This document shows, piece by piece, positions 1 through 8,564 of a stretch of DNA of 64,000 nucleotides. The notes beneath the pieces were generated by a model, which saw only the letters and a program-made list of their open reading frames with translations, did not search any database and had not been told where the DNA came from. The position numbers and the translations under genes are program-made. This stretch comes from Stappia sediminis (GTDB taxonomy: Bacteria; Pseudomonadota; Alphaproteobacteria; Rhizobiales; Stappiaceae): the NCBI RefSeq assembly GCF_009826895.1, contig NZ_WUMV01000008.1, forward strand, positions 62,001 to 126,000. The letters are read 5' to 3'. Each line of letters begins with the position of its first letter. Positions within the stretch are counted from its first letter, which is position 1.

Positions 1-921
1 TTGATGTCCGGCCAATGCGCCGAGATAGGCGATGAACGAATGGCTGCCGTTCAGCATCCTCAGTTTCATTTCCTCAAACGGGCGTACGTCATCCGTAAAT
101 TGTGCCCCGGCCAGCTCGAAATCCGGCCGGCCCGCGGCAAAATCATCCTCGATGACCCACTGGCGGAACGGCTCGCAGACGATGCCGTTCGGATCGTCCT
201 CATCGCCGAGAACGCTGTGCAGGACAGCGCGACCCTCATCGTCGAGCGCGGGCACGATGCGATCTACCATCGTCGAGGGAAAACTGACATTCCGGGCGAT
301 CCAGCGTGCAAGAGCGGGATCGCGCCTTTCCGCGAATGCCTGCACCACGGCGCGGCAAACGGCGCCATTGTTCGGCAGGTTGTCGCAGGAAAGCAGCGTG
401 ACCCCGGCCAACCCGCTTTCCTTTCGCCGGCGCAAGCCTTCCACGAGATAACCGACTGCCGTTCCCGGCGCTTCGGGCGAAGCGAGATCTGCCTGAATGC
501 CCTTGTGATCGGGATCGAGCTCACCGTCCTTCTGGCAATATCCCTTTTCGGTGATCGTGAGCGAGACGATTGAAAGATCCGGATCCTCAAACCGCGCGAA
601 GAGCGCATCCGCGCCGTCGCGCTTCGGGTGACAGGTAGAGACGACCGCCCCGACAGTGCGCGCGGTAATACCCCCGTCATCGACTTCCGCAACCGTATAG
701 AGATGATCGGCGGTATCGAGTTCGGTGAGTTCTTCGGCTCCCGAATTGAGCCGCACGGCACATACGCCCCAATCCCCGTCCGTTTTGCGCAGGATCTCAT
801 CCAGATAGACCAGCAGATGCGCCCGCACGAAGGCTCCGAATCCGATGTGAAGAATGCGCGGTTTCAGCCTGTTGCGGTCGTATGACGGGCGAAGCACTGC
901 GTCTTCGGCTGATCGGGACAT
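1..921 (-). CDS. uxuB: Fructuronate reductase / mannitol dehydrogenase family, 3' end missing
   Basis: This NAD-dependent polyol/hexuronate dehydrogenase would interconvert D-fructuronate and D-mannonate in hexuronate catabolism in the cytoplasm. Reading leftwards from the ATG at 919-921 there is an open frame of 307 codons that runs off the window edge, so the C-terminal third is missing. Diagnostic stretches are an N-terminal Rossmann segment HIGFGAFVRAH, SLTITEKGYC, LLSCDNLPNNG, FPSTMVDRIVP, CEPFRQWVIEDDFAAGRP and the catalytic-region motif EEMKLRMLNGSHSF with its conserved Lys and Asn. These match E. coli UxuB more closely than mannitol 2-dehydrogenase. Within the family, an arabinitol or mannitol substrate cannot be excluded. 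GAGTGAGA upstream may serve as ribosome binding site. An open frame ends 7 bp upstream (see 922-1264), so it may be the distal gene of a disrupted operon. Confidence 0.8.
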   Translation of the reverse strand, partial: MSRSAEDAVLRPSYDRNRLKPRILHIGFGAFVRAHLLVYLDEILRKTDGDWGVCAVRLNSGAEELTELDTADHLYTVAEVDDGGITARTVGAVVSTCHPKRDGADALFARFEDPDLSIVSLTITEKGYCQKDGELDPDHKGIQADLASPEAPGTAVGYLVEGLRRRKESGLAGVTLLSCDNLPNNGAVCRAVVQAFAERRDPALARWIARNVSFPSTMVDRIVPALDDEGRAVLHSVLGDEDDPNGIVCEPFRQWVIEDDFAAGRPDFELAGAQFTDDVRPFEEMKLRMLNGSHSFIAYLGALAGHQ

Positions 922-1264
922 GGATTTCTCACTCAATCTCGAACGGAACGGTATCGCCGGAACGCGCTCGCTCGCCGATAACGGCAAATCGCGCGTTTCC
1001 CCGGCGAGAAGCAAACGACGAACCGTTTCGTTGTCGCATGAATGTGCCGTCCTTGTCAGGCAGTGAATGACGCTCGCGCCTCGCACAAAGCGGCATGGAA
1101 GCGCGATCGACCATAAGCGCCCTTGGGTGGGAACTTCGGCTTGCAAATCACCGCGAGTGACAGCAAGACTTCCCGCGAATGCCCCACCGCGGCGCGCCGG
1201 GCGTGCTTTCGTCAAACGAAATCGTTCCGGATTCAACATGCCGCAACCAAGCCCGGAGTGCCGA
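922..1264. other. Intergenic region between divergent uxuB and dipeptidase, possible gene remnant
   Basis: These 343 bp separate two divergently transcribed genes. No convincing complete gene is present. On the minus strand an open frame ends with TGA at 929-931, only 7 bp ahead of uxuB, and its last 20 or so residues (RFAVIGERARSGDTVPFEIE) look protein-like, whereas the preceding residues (arginine- and serine-rich) do not. This could be the stump of a deleted upstream gene. No clear operator palindrome or terminator was seen. Confidence 0.3.
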
Positions 1265-2320
1265 ATGCAACCTGCCCCCGTTCCCGTTTTCGACGGGCAT
1301 AACGACACATTGCTCAAGCTCGAACTCCAAAAGGGCACTGCGAAGGATCGCTCCTTCTTCGAAAAGGCGGCTTTCGATCACATCGACCTGCCGCGCGCGA
1401 GAACAGGCGGGTTTGCCGGCGGATTGTTCGCCATGTTCGTTCCCTCGCGCATCGCAAGGAACGGGGAAGCGGCGTTCAATCCGGCCGATCAGGCCAATTT
1501 CGCCGAAATCTCCCATGAATTCGCGCGAGAATTCACCAGCCGCCTGTTCGGGCAGGCCGAACGCATCGCCGACAAGGCGCCCGACGCGGTTTCCATCTGC
1601 CGGTCGAGCATGGAAATCCGCGAGGCGATGGAAGCGGGCCGGCTGGCCATGGTGCTGCATATCGAAGGCGCGGAGGCTATTGGCGAAGACCTTGCCGAAC
1701 TGGAGGCGTTCCACGGGCGGGGCCTGCGCTCGCTCGGCCCGGTGTGGAGCCGAAAGAACATTTTCGGCCATGGCGTGCCGATGGCGTTTCCGGCATCGCC
1801 CGACACCGGACCGGGGCTTACGGACGCCGGCAAGGCGCTGGTGAAGGAATGCAACAGGCTGAAGATACAGATCGACCTTTCCCACATCACCGAAAAAGGC
1901 TTCTGGGATGTGGCGAAGGCGAGCGACGCCCCCTTGGTCGCTTCGCACTCCAACGCCCATGCGGTATGCCCCTCGCCGCGCAATCTGACCGACAGGCAGC
2001 TTGATGCCATCGCCGAAACGCGCGGTCTCGCCGGGCTGAATTTCCACGTCGCCTTCACGCGAGAGGACGGGGCGATGCGCTCCGATACGCCGCTGGAGAC
2101 GCTCGTGCGCCACATGGATCACCTGATCGGCAGGCTCGGCGAGGATGGCGTGGCGCTCGGTTCGGACTTCGACGGATGTCTTGTTCCAGCCGCCATGAAG
2201 GACGTGACCGGCCTTCCGAACCTCGTCGATGCTTTCCGCAAAGCCGGCTACGGCGAAGAGTTGATCGAGAAAATCTGCTGGAAGAACTGGATTTCCGTAT
2301 TGGAACGCGCCGGCATCTGA
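1265..2320 (+). CDS. Membrane dipeptidase (renal dipeptidase family, peptidase M19)
   Basis: A zinc-dependent dipeptidase of the amidohydrolase superfamily, about 351 residues, as expected for bacterial M19 enzymes. Visible metal-ligand motifs are the N-terminal HND (H12, D14), the bridging glutamate in LHIEGAE, histidines in LSHITEKGFW and SHSNAHAVCPSPRNL, and the C-terminal GSDFDG aspartate. No signal peptide is seen, so it is probably cytoplasmic. An ATG at 1238 is also in frame, but 1265 is chosen because GGAG lies 6 nt ahead and the conserved domain begins immediately after it. It stands alone in transcription: the upstream gene is divergent and the next gene is on the opposite strand. 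The substrate (L,D or D,L dipeptides) cannot be read from the sequence. Confidence 0.85.
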   Translation: MQPAPVPVFDGHNDTLLKLELQKGTAKDRSFFEKAAFDHIDLPRARTGGFAGGLFAMFVPSRIARNGEAAFNPADQANFAEISHEFAREFTSRLFGQAERIADKAPDAVSICRSSMEIREAMEAGRLAMVLHIEGAEAIGEDLAELEAFHGRGLRSLGPVWSRKNIFGHGVPMAFPASPDTGPGLTDAGKALVKECNRLKIQIDLSHITEKGFWDVAKASDAPLVASHSNAHAVCPSPRNLTDRQLDAIAETRGLAGLNFHVAFTREDGAMRSDTPLETLVRHMDHLIGRLGEDGVALGSDFDGCLVPAAMKDVTGLPNLVDAFRKAGYGEELIEKICWKNWISVLERAGI

Positions 2321-2342
2321 CGCGCAGGCGCGGCCGCCCGCT

Positions 2343-2654
2343 TCATTCAGCCGCGATCGATACCGCGCATTCCGCCTCGATACGCTCCTGCAGGTAATCT
2401 GCAATCCGCAAGGCGACCGCCTGGAGACGCTTCAACTCCGCCTCGCGGCGGCTTTGTGCCGTAACCTCCGTGATGCCGCTGCTTCTGGCGCCGTTTCCGA
2501 ACCGACCGGCGGCACGAACGATGAAGCGGTAGTTTTCCCCGTCGCCGGACCCCGGAGTGTGAAGGATTTCGCCGACATGCTGCTCGGCAAAGCGAACCGA
2601 GTCATCGAGGATCGGATAGGACGCCGGTACTTTCGTTTCGGTATTTCCGCCCAT
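2343..2654 (-). CDS. Small hypothetical protein
   Basis: An open frame of about 103 codons from an internal ATG at 2654 (the frame itself opens at 2729). The predicted protein begins MGGNTETKVPASYPILDDSV, has a central RFIVRAAGRFGNGARSS segment, and ends with a charged amphipathic helix (SRREAELKRLQAVALRIADYLQERIEAE) that could form a coiled coil. I do not recognise the family. It has no signal peptide or membrane segment. It lies convergent to the dipeptidase gene with 22 bp between the stops. Codon use looks typical of the region, which favours a real gene, but there is no homology evidence. Confidence 0.45.
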   Translation of the reverse strand: MGGNTETKVPASYPILDDSVRFAEQHVGEILHTPGSGDGENYRFIVRAAGRFGNGARSSGITEVTAQSRREAELKRLQAVALRIADYLQERIEAECAVSIAAE

Positions 2655-2852
2655 GATACTGCCTGAAATCCGGTTCGCGCCTCGATGTCGTGCAGTCGCA
2701 ACCTTGTTCCGATTCGTGCGAGAATCCAAAAAATATAAATGAGAGCTTAATTCGCGGAATTTTCAGTTATTCGTGAAGTCGCATCACCTGAATGACCTTA
2801 CCAAACGGCAGAAACAATTGACGAAACGCGCCGCCTCCGCTTTGGTCTTGCC

Positions 2853-3674
2853 ATGAACAAAGGACGTTCAGCGAAAAACCGAACGCAAGACCTGAATACC
2901 GTTCAGCGCCTGCGAAAAACACTGCGCGGCCTTTACTATGGCGACAGCCTCGCCGCACGGCGCTGGCGTTTTTCGCTCCTGGGCTTCGACTTCGTCACGA
3001 TCGGCTATTTCATCGTCTCGTCGATGTTCGAGCCGCATGAGATCAACCATGTGGTGGATTACGCGATTGCGGTCGTACTTGCTTTCGACTACGCGGCGCG
3101 CCTTCTCATCGCCAACCGTCCGTGGAGGGCGGCGCTTGAATTCACCGCGATCATGGATCTGGTGGTGGTCCTTTCGCTCTTCGCATCCGCCTTCATAGAC
3201 AACCTCGGCTTCCTTCGCGTCGCCCGGATGCTTCGCCTCCTGCGCTCCTACCATCTGCTCAAGGAGTTGAGGAAAACGTCCGCCTATTTCCGTCGCAACG
3301 AGGAAATCATCCAGTCGAGCGTCAATCTGCTCGTTTTCATCTTCGTGGTCACCGCGGTCGTCTTCGTCACCGAGGGCCATCAGAATCAGGCGATCAACAC
3401 CTATCTCGACGCGCTTTACTTCACCGTCACTACGCTGACGACCACGGGCTTCGGCGATATCACGCTCACAGACAGCTTCGGCAGGTTGCTTGCCGTCATC
3501 ATCATGATATTCGGCGTGGCTCTATTTCTCAGGCTCGTGCAAACGATCTTCCGCCCGCAAAAGATCCGCTTTACTTGCCCCGATTGCGGCCTGAACCGGC
3601 ACGACCCCGACGCCGTCCACTGCAAGCATTGCGGCCGCACGATCCACATCGAGACCGAAGGCGAGTGGATTTAG
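2853..3674 (+). CDS. Voltage-gated K+ channel-like protein with C-terminal zinc ribbon
   Basis: A six-transmembrane ion-channel subunit of 273 residues. Four hydrophobic helices span about residues 40-130. The fourth (LRVARMLRLLRSY, 121-133) has regularly spaced arginines like an S4 voltage sensor. The pore loop carries the potassium selectivity filter TTTGFGD at 196-202, followed by the S6 helix. Instead of the usual RCK/TrkA domain, the C-terminus has a short CPDCG...CKHCG zinc ribbon (C242, C245, C257, C260). The protein should sit in the inner membrane as a tetramer. The ligand or trigger for the zinc ribbon is unknown. No strong Shine-Dalgarno sequence precedes the chosen ATG, so the start is provisional. 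It appears to be a single-gene unit. Confidence 0.8.
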   Translation: MNKGRSAKNRTQDLNTVQRLRKTLRGLYYGDSLAARRWRFSLLGFDFVTIGYFIVSSMFEPHEINHVVDYAIAVVLAFDYAARLLIANRPWRAALEFTAIMDLVVVLSLFASAFIDNLGFLRVARMLRLLRSYHLLKELRKTSAYFRRNEEIIQSSVNLLVFIFVVTAVVFVTEGHQNQAINTYLDALYFTVTTLTTTGFGDITLTDSFGRLLAVIIMIFGVALFLRLVQTIFRPQKIRFTCPDCGLNRHDPDAVHCKHCGRTIHIETEGEWI

Positions 3675-3680
3675 CCAAGC

Positions 3681-3694
3681 GTCCAGACCCTAAG
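3681..3694. repeat. Half copy of dispersed GTCCAGACCCTA motif
   Basis: GTCCAGACCCTAAG here is the reverse complement of CTTAGGGTCTGGAC, identical to part of the palindromes at 21595 and 52614 and close to the inverted-repeat ends of the element at 52715-52982. It lies just after the channel gene and 119 bp before the mbfA start. Confidence 0.4.
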
Positions 3695-3812
3695 CCGTTG
3701 ATCGGCAAAGTGTCGCAGCCGATAATTTAACGTAGAGGCACTTAGCGTCCCCGGGATAGCATCGAGCCAAAGCGGGGCAATCGCACTTCTGCATTATCGA
3801 CCGGTTGTTGGC

Positions 3813-4769
3813 ATGAAGCGATTTCACGAATTGAGCGAAGCCGAGATCCTTGCACTGGCCGTCTCCAGCGAGGAAGAGGATTCGCGCATCTACCAGTCCT
3901 TTGCCAACCGGCTGCGGGACGACTACCCGGCGTCGGCAAGGATTTTCGACGAGATGGCCGAGGAAGAGCGCGGTCACCGCCATCTGCTCCTCGATCTCTA
4001 CAAACGGAAGTTTGGCGAGGAACTGCCATATATCACCCGCCAGGACGTCCGTGGTTTTCTGAAGCGCAGGCCGATCTGGCTCATGGAAGGCCTGCGTATC
4101 GATGCCGCCCGCCGTCAGGCCGAAATCATGGAGTTCGAGGCGGCGCAATTCTACGCGAAGGCAGCAGATCGTGCCCGCGACGTGGATGTGCGCAAACTCC
4201 TCGGCGATCTGGCCGAAATTGAACGCCGGCATGAAACGCGCGCCGGCGAACTTGAAAAAAGCGTCGTCGAATCCGCCGCCTACGATGAGGAAAAGGAAAC
4301 CTCGCGCCGCCTGTTCGTGCTACAGGTCGTCCAGCCTGGGCTTGCCGGCCTGATCGACGGTTCGGTCTCGACGCTCGCGCCGATTTTTGCTGCGGCCTTC
4401 GCCACCGGAACTTCATGGGATGCCTTCGTCGTCGGCCTTGCCGCCTCGATAGGCGCCGGCATATCCATGGGCCTGACCGAGGCATTGTCCGATGACGGCG
4501 AGATCACCGGACGCGGCTCTCCCTGGCTGCGCGGCTTCGTCTGCGGGGTCATGACCGCCGTCGGAGGACTCGGCCATACCCTTCCCTATCTCATCACAGA
4601 TTTCTGGACGGCGACCACGGTCGCTCTCGTCGTGGTCGTCTTCGAATTGTTCGCGATCGCCTGGACCCGCTGGAAATACATGGAGACGCCGTTTCACTCC
4701 GCAATCGTGCAGGTGGTGCTCGGCGGCTTGCTCGTACTCGCCACCGGTGTTTTCATAGGTTCTTCATGA
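3813..4769 (+). CDS. mbfA: Membrane-bound ferritin-like iron exporter (rubrerythrin domain + VIT1/CCC1)
   Basis: A two-part protein of 318 residues. The N-terminal half is a cytoplasmic ferritin/Er-VIT-type four-helix domain with di-iron ligands in the expected pattern: SSEEED near 18-23, EEERGH at 50-55, EIMEFE at 104-109 and EIERRH at 135-140. The C-terminal half (about 165-318) is a VIT1/CCC1-like membrane domain of about five helices, beginning with [16 protein letters not shown]. In Bradyrhizobium and Agrobacterium this architecture is MbfA, an inner-membrane iron exporter that protects against iron and peroxide stress and is repressed by Irr. I did not find a recognisable Irr (ICE) box upstream. 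It is transcribed alone, 74 bp before the cytochrome bd genes. Confidence 0.85.
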   Translation: MKRFHELSEAEILALAVSSEEEDSRIYQSFANRLRDDYPASARIFDEMAEEERGHRHLLLDLYKRKFGEELPYITRQDVRGFLKRRPIWLMEGLRIDAARRQAEIMEFEAAQFYAKAADRARDVDVRKLLGDLAEIERRHETRAGELEKSVVESAAYDEEKETSRRLFVLQVVQPGLAGLIDGSVSTLAPIFAAAFATGTSWDAFVVGLAASIGAGISMGLTEALSDDGEITGRGSPWLRGFVCGVMTAVGGLGHTLPYLITDFWTATTVALVVVVFELFAIAWTRWKYMETPFHSAIVQVVLGGLLVLATGVFIGSS

Positions 4770-4843
4770 CGATGCGTCATCAGCCCATTACGGGGCTCGT
4801 TTCGACGTGATCGACGAGGATGCGTGAAAGGTAGGGTGTTGCG

Positions 4844-6259
4844 ATGGACGAATTGGCTCTTGACCTCGCACGGGCGCAATTCGCCTTCACCGTTTCCTTT
4901 CACATCATCTTTCCCGCCTTCTCAATCGGCCTTGCCAGTTATCTTGCCGTGCTCGAGGGTTTATGGCTTCTGACCGGCAGGCAAGTCTATCTGAGGCTTT
5001 TCCGCTATTGGCTGAAGATCTTCGCCGTCGCCTTCGGCATGGGCGTCGTCTCCGGCCTTGTCATGACCTACCAGTTCGGCACCAACTGGTCGGTCTTTTC
5101 CGACAAGACGGGCCCTGTGCTCGGCCCGGTCATAGGCTACGAAGTGCTGACCGCATTTTTCCTGGAAGCCGGCTTCCTGGGCATCATGCTTTTCGGCATG
5201 AACAAGGTGGGTCCACGCCTGCATTTTTCCGCAACCGCGCTGGTCGCCTTCGGGACCGCGCTTTCCGGCTTCTGGATCCTTTCCGCCAACAGCTGGATGC
5301 ACACGCCCGCCGGCTACACCATCAACGAAGCCGGGCAATTCGTGCCCGATGACTGGTTCAAGATCATCTTCAACCCGTCCTTCCCCTACCGCTTCGCCCA
5401 CATGATGCTTGCCGCATATCTGACGACGGCCTTCGTGGTCGGCGCGGTCGGCGCCTGGCATCTTCTGCGCGACCGGACGAACGAAGCCGCACGCGTCATG
5501 TTTTCCATGGCGATGTGGATGGCGGCGATCGTCGCGCCCATCCAGGCTTTCGCCGGCGACATGCACGGCCTCAACACCCTGGCGCATCAGCCGGCGAAAA
5601 TCGCCGCGATCGAGGGACATTTCGAAAGCCAGACACGCGCGCCCCTGCTTCTGTTCGGCATTCCGGACATGGAAAAGGCCGAAACGCTCTACAAGGTCGA
5701 GATTCCCGATCTCGGCAGCCTCATCCTCACCCATTCGCTCAACGGCAAAGTGCCGGGCCTGAAGGATTTTCCGCGCGAGGACTGGCCGAACGCCACAATC
5801 GTGTTCTTCACCTTCCGGATCATGGTGGGCCTCGGCATCCTGATGATCGCACTCGGTTTCTTCAGCCTCTGGAAGCGGTGGACCGGCGCGCTCTACGACA
5901 GCCCCGTCCTGCACCGTTTCGCGCTTCTCATGGGCCCCTCCGGCTTCGTTGCCGTGCTTGCCGGATGGTTCACGACAGAGGTCGGACGTCAGCCCTTCAC
6001 CGTCTACGGCCTGCTGCGCACGCAAGACAGCGTTTCGCCGGTCGACGCACCCGCCGTCGGAACGTCGCTGGCCGTCTTCATCCTCGTCTATTGCATCATC
6101 TTCGGCATAGGCATTCTCTACATCCTGCGCTCGATGGGCATTTCTCCCGACCAGGGAACCGGCCCCGAAGAGGGGCATCCGATCCGCACCGCCGGCATCA
6201 CCCCGGCAGCCGCCCTTTCGCAAGACAAGCCGGGCACTTCCGGCGCGCCAGCGGAGTAA
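4844..6259 (+). CDS. cioA: Cytochrome bd-type quinol oxidase subunit I (short Q-loop, CIO type)
   Basis: Subunit I of a cytochrome bd-family terminal oxidase that oxidises quinol and reduces oxygen to water in the inner membrane without pumping protons. The 471-residue protein has about nine membrane helices. Recognisable elements are the N-terminal LARAQFAFTVSFHIIFPAF with the heme b595 histidine, the GTNWSVFSDKTGPVLGP region with its conserved acidic surroundings, the Q-loop (MHGLNTLAHQPAKIAAIEGHFES) and GRQPFTVYGLLRT. The Q-loop is short, as in the cyanide-insensitive oxidases rather than E. coli CydA. AAAGGTAGGG precedes the ATG. It is followed 5 bp later by subunit II. Confidence 0.93.
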   Translation: MDELALDLARAQFAFTVSFHIIFPAFSIGLASYLAVLEGLWLLTGRQVYLRLFRYWLKIFAVAFGMGVVSGLVMTYQFGTNWSVFSDKTGPVLGPVIGYEVLTAFFLEAGFLGIMLFGMNKVGPRLHFSATALVAFGTALSGFWILSANSWMHTPAGYTINEAGQFVPDDWFKIIFNPSFPYRFAHMMLAAYLTTAFVVGAVGAWHLLRDRTNEAARVMFSMAMWMAAIVAPIQAFAGDMHGLNTLAHQPAKIAAIEGHFESQTRAPLLLFGIPDMEKAETLYKVEIPDLGSLILTHSLNGKVPGLKDFPREDWPNATIVFFTFRIMVGLGILMIALGFFSLWKRWTGALYDSPVLHRFALLMGPSGFVAVLAGWFTTEVGRQPFTVYGLLRTQDSVSPVDAPAVGTSLAVFILVYCIIFGIGILYILRSMGISPDQGTGPEEGHPIRTAGITPAAALSQDKPGTSGAPAE

Positions 6260-6264
6260 ATGCA

Positions 6265-7272
6265 ATGGCACTCGATCTTCCCCTCATCTGGGCCATCCTG
6301 ATTGCCGTCGCGATCTTCGCCTATGTGGTTCTCGATGGCTTCGACCTGGGCGTCGGCATTCTCTTTCCAGCCGGACGCACGGAAAGCGAACGCACGCTCA
6401 TGATGAACAGCATCGCCCCCGTCTGGGACGGCAATGAGACCTGGCTGATCCTTGGTGGCGGCGGGCTGTTCGCCGTCTTTCCGCTGGCCTATTCGATCCT
6501 GATGCCGGCACTTTACGCGCCGATCATCGCCATGCTGATGGGCCTGATCTTTCGTGGGGTCGTTTTCGAATTCCGCTTCAAGTCGTCCGACCGGTCGAGA
6601 CATCGCTGGGACGCCGCCTTTTTCCTCGGCTCCTTCGTCGCCGCCTTCGCGCAAGGCGTTGCGCTGGGTGCCGTCGTTCAAGGCGTTCCGGTGGAGGGCC
6701 GCACCTATGCCGGCGGCTGGTTCGACTGGCTTTCGCCTTTTTCCGTCATGACCGGGCTGGCGCTTGTTTCCGGATACGCGCTTCTCGGCGCGACATGGCT
6801 GATCTGGAAGACGGAAGGGCCGTCACAGCAGCATTTCAGGGCGATCGCGCGCAATGTCGGCCTCGCGCTTCTCGTCTTCATCGGCATCGTCAGCATCTGG
6901 ACGCCGTTTCTCGATCCAGAAATATTCACGCGATGGTTCTCCTATCCCTCCTCGCTCTACACACTGCCCGTGCCGGTGCTGGTGGTGGCCGCCGCGGCCC
7001 TCATGTTCACGAGTTTGAGGGGAACACGCGACGGCATTCCTTTCCTGGCGGCACTCGTCCTGTTTCTGCTGTCCTACGTCGGCCTCGCCATCGGCCTTTA
7101 CCCCTATATCGTGCCGCGCAGCGTGACGATCTGGCAGGCGGCGGCGCCTGAGGACAGCCAGAAGTTCCTGCTCGTCGGCGCGGTCGTACTCCTGCCGGTC
7201 ATCCTTGGCTACACCGCGTACGCCTATTGGGTCTTCCGCGGGAAAGTACGTCCGGGAGAGGGGTATCATTGA
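6265..7272 (+). CDS. cioB: Cytochrome bd-type quinol oxidase subunit II
   Basis: Subunit II (CydB/CioB family, 335 residues) of the same oxidase, needed for assembly and the structural partner of subunit I. It begins MALDLPLIWAILIAVAIFAYV, followed by VLDGFDLGVGILFP, the hallmark of the family, then APVWDGNETWLILGGGGLFAVFP and LYPYIVPRSVTIWQAAAP near the C-terminus, with about eight to nine membrane helices. The ATG at 6265 is chosen because it follows a GCGGAG ribosome binding site at 6251-6256 and the conserved N-terminus starts there. The frame is open much further upstream, inside cioA, but that part is not coding. Its stop overlaps the next small gene. Confidence 0.93.
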   Translation: MALDLPLIWAILIAVAIFAYVVLDGFDLGVGILFPAGRTESERTLMMNSIAPVWDGNETWLILGGGGLFAVFPLAYSILMPALYAPIIAMLMGLIFRGVVFEFRFKSSDRSRHRWDAAFFLGSFVAAFAQGVALGAVVQGVPVEGRTYAGGWFDWLSPFSVMTGLALVSGYALLGATWLIWKTEGPSQQHFRAIARNVGLALLVFIGIVSIWTPFLDPEIFTRWFSYPSSLYTLPVPVLVVAAAALMFTSLRGTRDGIPFLAALVLFLLSYVGLAIGLYPYIVPRSVTIWQAAAPEDSQKFLLVGAVVLLPVILGYTAYAYWVFRGKVRPGEGYH

Positions 7273-7409
7273 AGGACACTGACGCCCCACGCACGATTGA
7301 GACCGGGCCGGCCTGGAAGCGCTGGCTCTGGTTCTTCGGACTCTGGCTGGCAGGTGTCGCCGCGATAACGGCCCTGTCCTATTCGATCAGGTTCCTGCTT
7401 CTTCAGTGA
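7269..7409 (+). CDS. DUF2474 small membrane protein, putative bd oxidase accessory subunit
   Basis: A 46-residue protein with one membrane helix (WLWFFGLWLAGVAAITALSYSIRFLLL). The pattern of a tryptophan-rich start to the helix and a final R-x-L-L matches DUF2474 proteins, which sit directly after cydB/cioB genes and are thought to act like CydX. No ATG fits. The TTG at 7269 overlaps the cioB stop codon and follows a strong GGGAGAGGGG ribosome binding site (7254-7263), so translation is probably coupled to cioB. A short charged N-terminus precedes the helix. Confidence 0.75.
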   Translation: MKDTDAPRTIETGPAWKRWLWFFGLWLAGVAAITALSYSIRFLLLQ

Positions 7410-7426
7410 CTGGAGATCCGCATTCC

Positions 7427-8419
7427 ATGCAAGTCATCGCCATGCGCCCGAACACGTCTCGGGACAATGCGTTCGTGGACCTGTTCAGTCATTCGCTCGC
7501 GAATTGCGGCTTCAAGTTGAAGGACTTCAACTGGGAGCTTTCTCCCTTTGCCGGGGCGGATTACGTCATATTGCACTGGCCGGAATATTTTTTTGCCCGG
7601 CCAACGCTCGAATCCCGTTTTCGCATGGCGATGCTGCGCTTCATGAAGTTCGTTTTCGCAACGAAATTCGTCTGGGTCGCACACAATATACGCCCCCATG
7701 ACGGCGGCGATATCGACAACAAGGCAGCGCAGAACTTCTTGAGCAGGCTCGACGGCATCGTATTCCTCTCCAGCGCATCGCGCGAAGAGTTCGAAACAGC
7801 CTATCCTGGCACAAGGGCGAAACTGCACACCATCCGGCACGGGCACTATCTGGACAGCATGGAAACCAGGCCTGCGGCAATACCGAATGGAGGACGCATC
7901 CGCCTTTTGAATTTCGGCCAGTTGCGCCCTTACAAGAATGTCGACCGGTTGATCGAATGTCTGGTCGGTCTCGGCGACGATGGCGCAACACTCACGATCG
8001 CCGGTTTGCGCCGGGACGCGGCCTATGTCTCGAAAATCGAAAAGCTATCCGCCGGCAGGCCCGACATAACGCTCGATATACGCGACGTCCTGCTGCCGCA
8101 GCACGATCTTGAAGCGCATCTCGACGCCAGCAACGGCGTCGTCCTTCCCTATTCCGCGATCACCAACAGCGGTGCCGCAATCTTCGCGCTTTCAAGAAAC
8201 CGGCCGATCCTTGCCCCGAATGCCGGTGTCTTCGCGGAACTGCAAGCCGACGTCGGGAGTGATTGGGTCACGCTTTATGAAGGCGAACTGGACAAGGAAG
8301 ACCTGAAAAACTTCGTGCGGAAAATCCGTGACTTCACCCGGCAATCCAAGCCCGACCTTTCCGCATACGAGTGGGCGGAAAATAGCGCCTCTTTGGCGAA
8401 TTTCCTGCGGTCTCTTTAG
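7427..8419 (+). CDS. Glycosyltransferase (GT-B fold, group 1-like)
   Basis: A 330-residue cytosolic or membrane-associated glycosyltransferase. The N-terminal half has YVILHWPEYFFARP and FVWVAHNIRPHDG; the C-terminal half has RLLNFGQLRPYKNVDRLIE, typical of GT-B donor domains, and a later VVLPYSAITNSGAA segment followed by LSRNRPILAP. These features resemble polysaccharide mannosyl- or glucuronosyltransferases of the GumK/AceK kind, but donor and acceptor cannot be assigned. The ATG at 7427 has TGGAGA 10 nt upstream; an in-frame GTG at 7406 overlaps the preceding gene. It is isolated from the main polysaccharide locus by 31 kb and no partner gene is adjacent. Confidence 0.75.
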   Translation: MQVIAMRPNTSRDNAFVDLFSHSLANCGFKLKDFNWELSPFAGADYVILHWPEYFFARPTLESRFRMAMLRFMKFVFATKFVWVAHNIRPHDGGDIDNKAAQNFLSRLDGIVFLSSASREEFETAYPGTRAKLHTIRHGHYLDSMETRPAAIPNGGRIRLLNFGQLRPYKNVDRLIECLVGLGDDGATLTIAGLRRDAAYVSKIEKLSAGRPDITLDIRDVLLPQHDLEAHLDASNGVVLPYSAITNSGAAIFALSRNRPILAPNAGVFAELQADVGSDWVTLYEGELDKEDLKNFVRKIRDFTRQSKPDLSAYEWAENSASLANFLRSL

Positions 8420-8454
8420 TTTCGCTCTCGGCGATCGGATGAAAATATCAATCC

Positions 8455-8488
8455 AAAACCGTTTTTATTGACGACTAAAACCGGTTTT
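8455..8488. promoter_or_regulatory. Paired LacI-type operator upstream of the sugar ABC operon
   Basis: Two near-identical palindromes lie 22 bp apart centre to centre (two helical turns): AAAACCGTTTTT at 8455-8466 and the perfect AAAACCGGTTTT at 8477-8488. A central CG pair with AT-rich arms is characteristic of LacI/GalR operators. They sit 77-110 bp ahead of the LacI-family gene, which suggests autoregulation and control of the downstream operon. Confidence 0.7.
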
Positions 8489-8564
8489 GCGATGATAAAA
8501 CCAACAAAATGCAATTCGACAGGCGCCGCAGGGAGGAGCCGCTTTCGGGCGGCCGACGCGCATT

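Noticed and set aside
3675-3812. An Irr (ICE) box upstream of mbfA
   Set aside because: No recognisable TTTAGAA/TTCTAAA-like inverted motif is present in the 138-bp gap.
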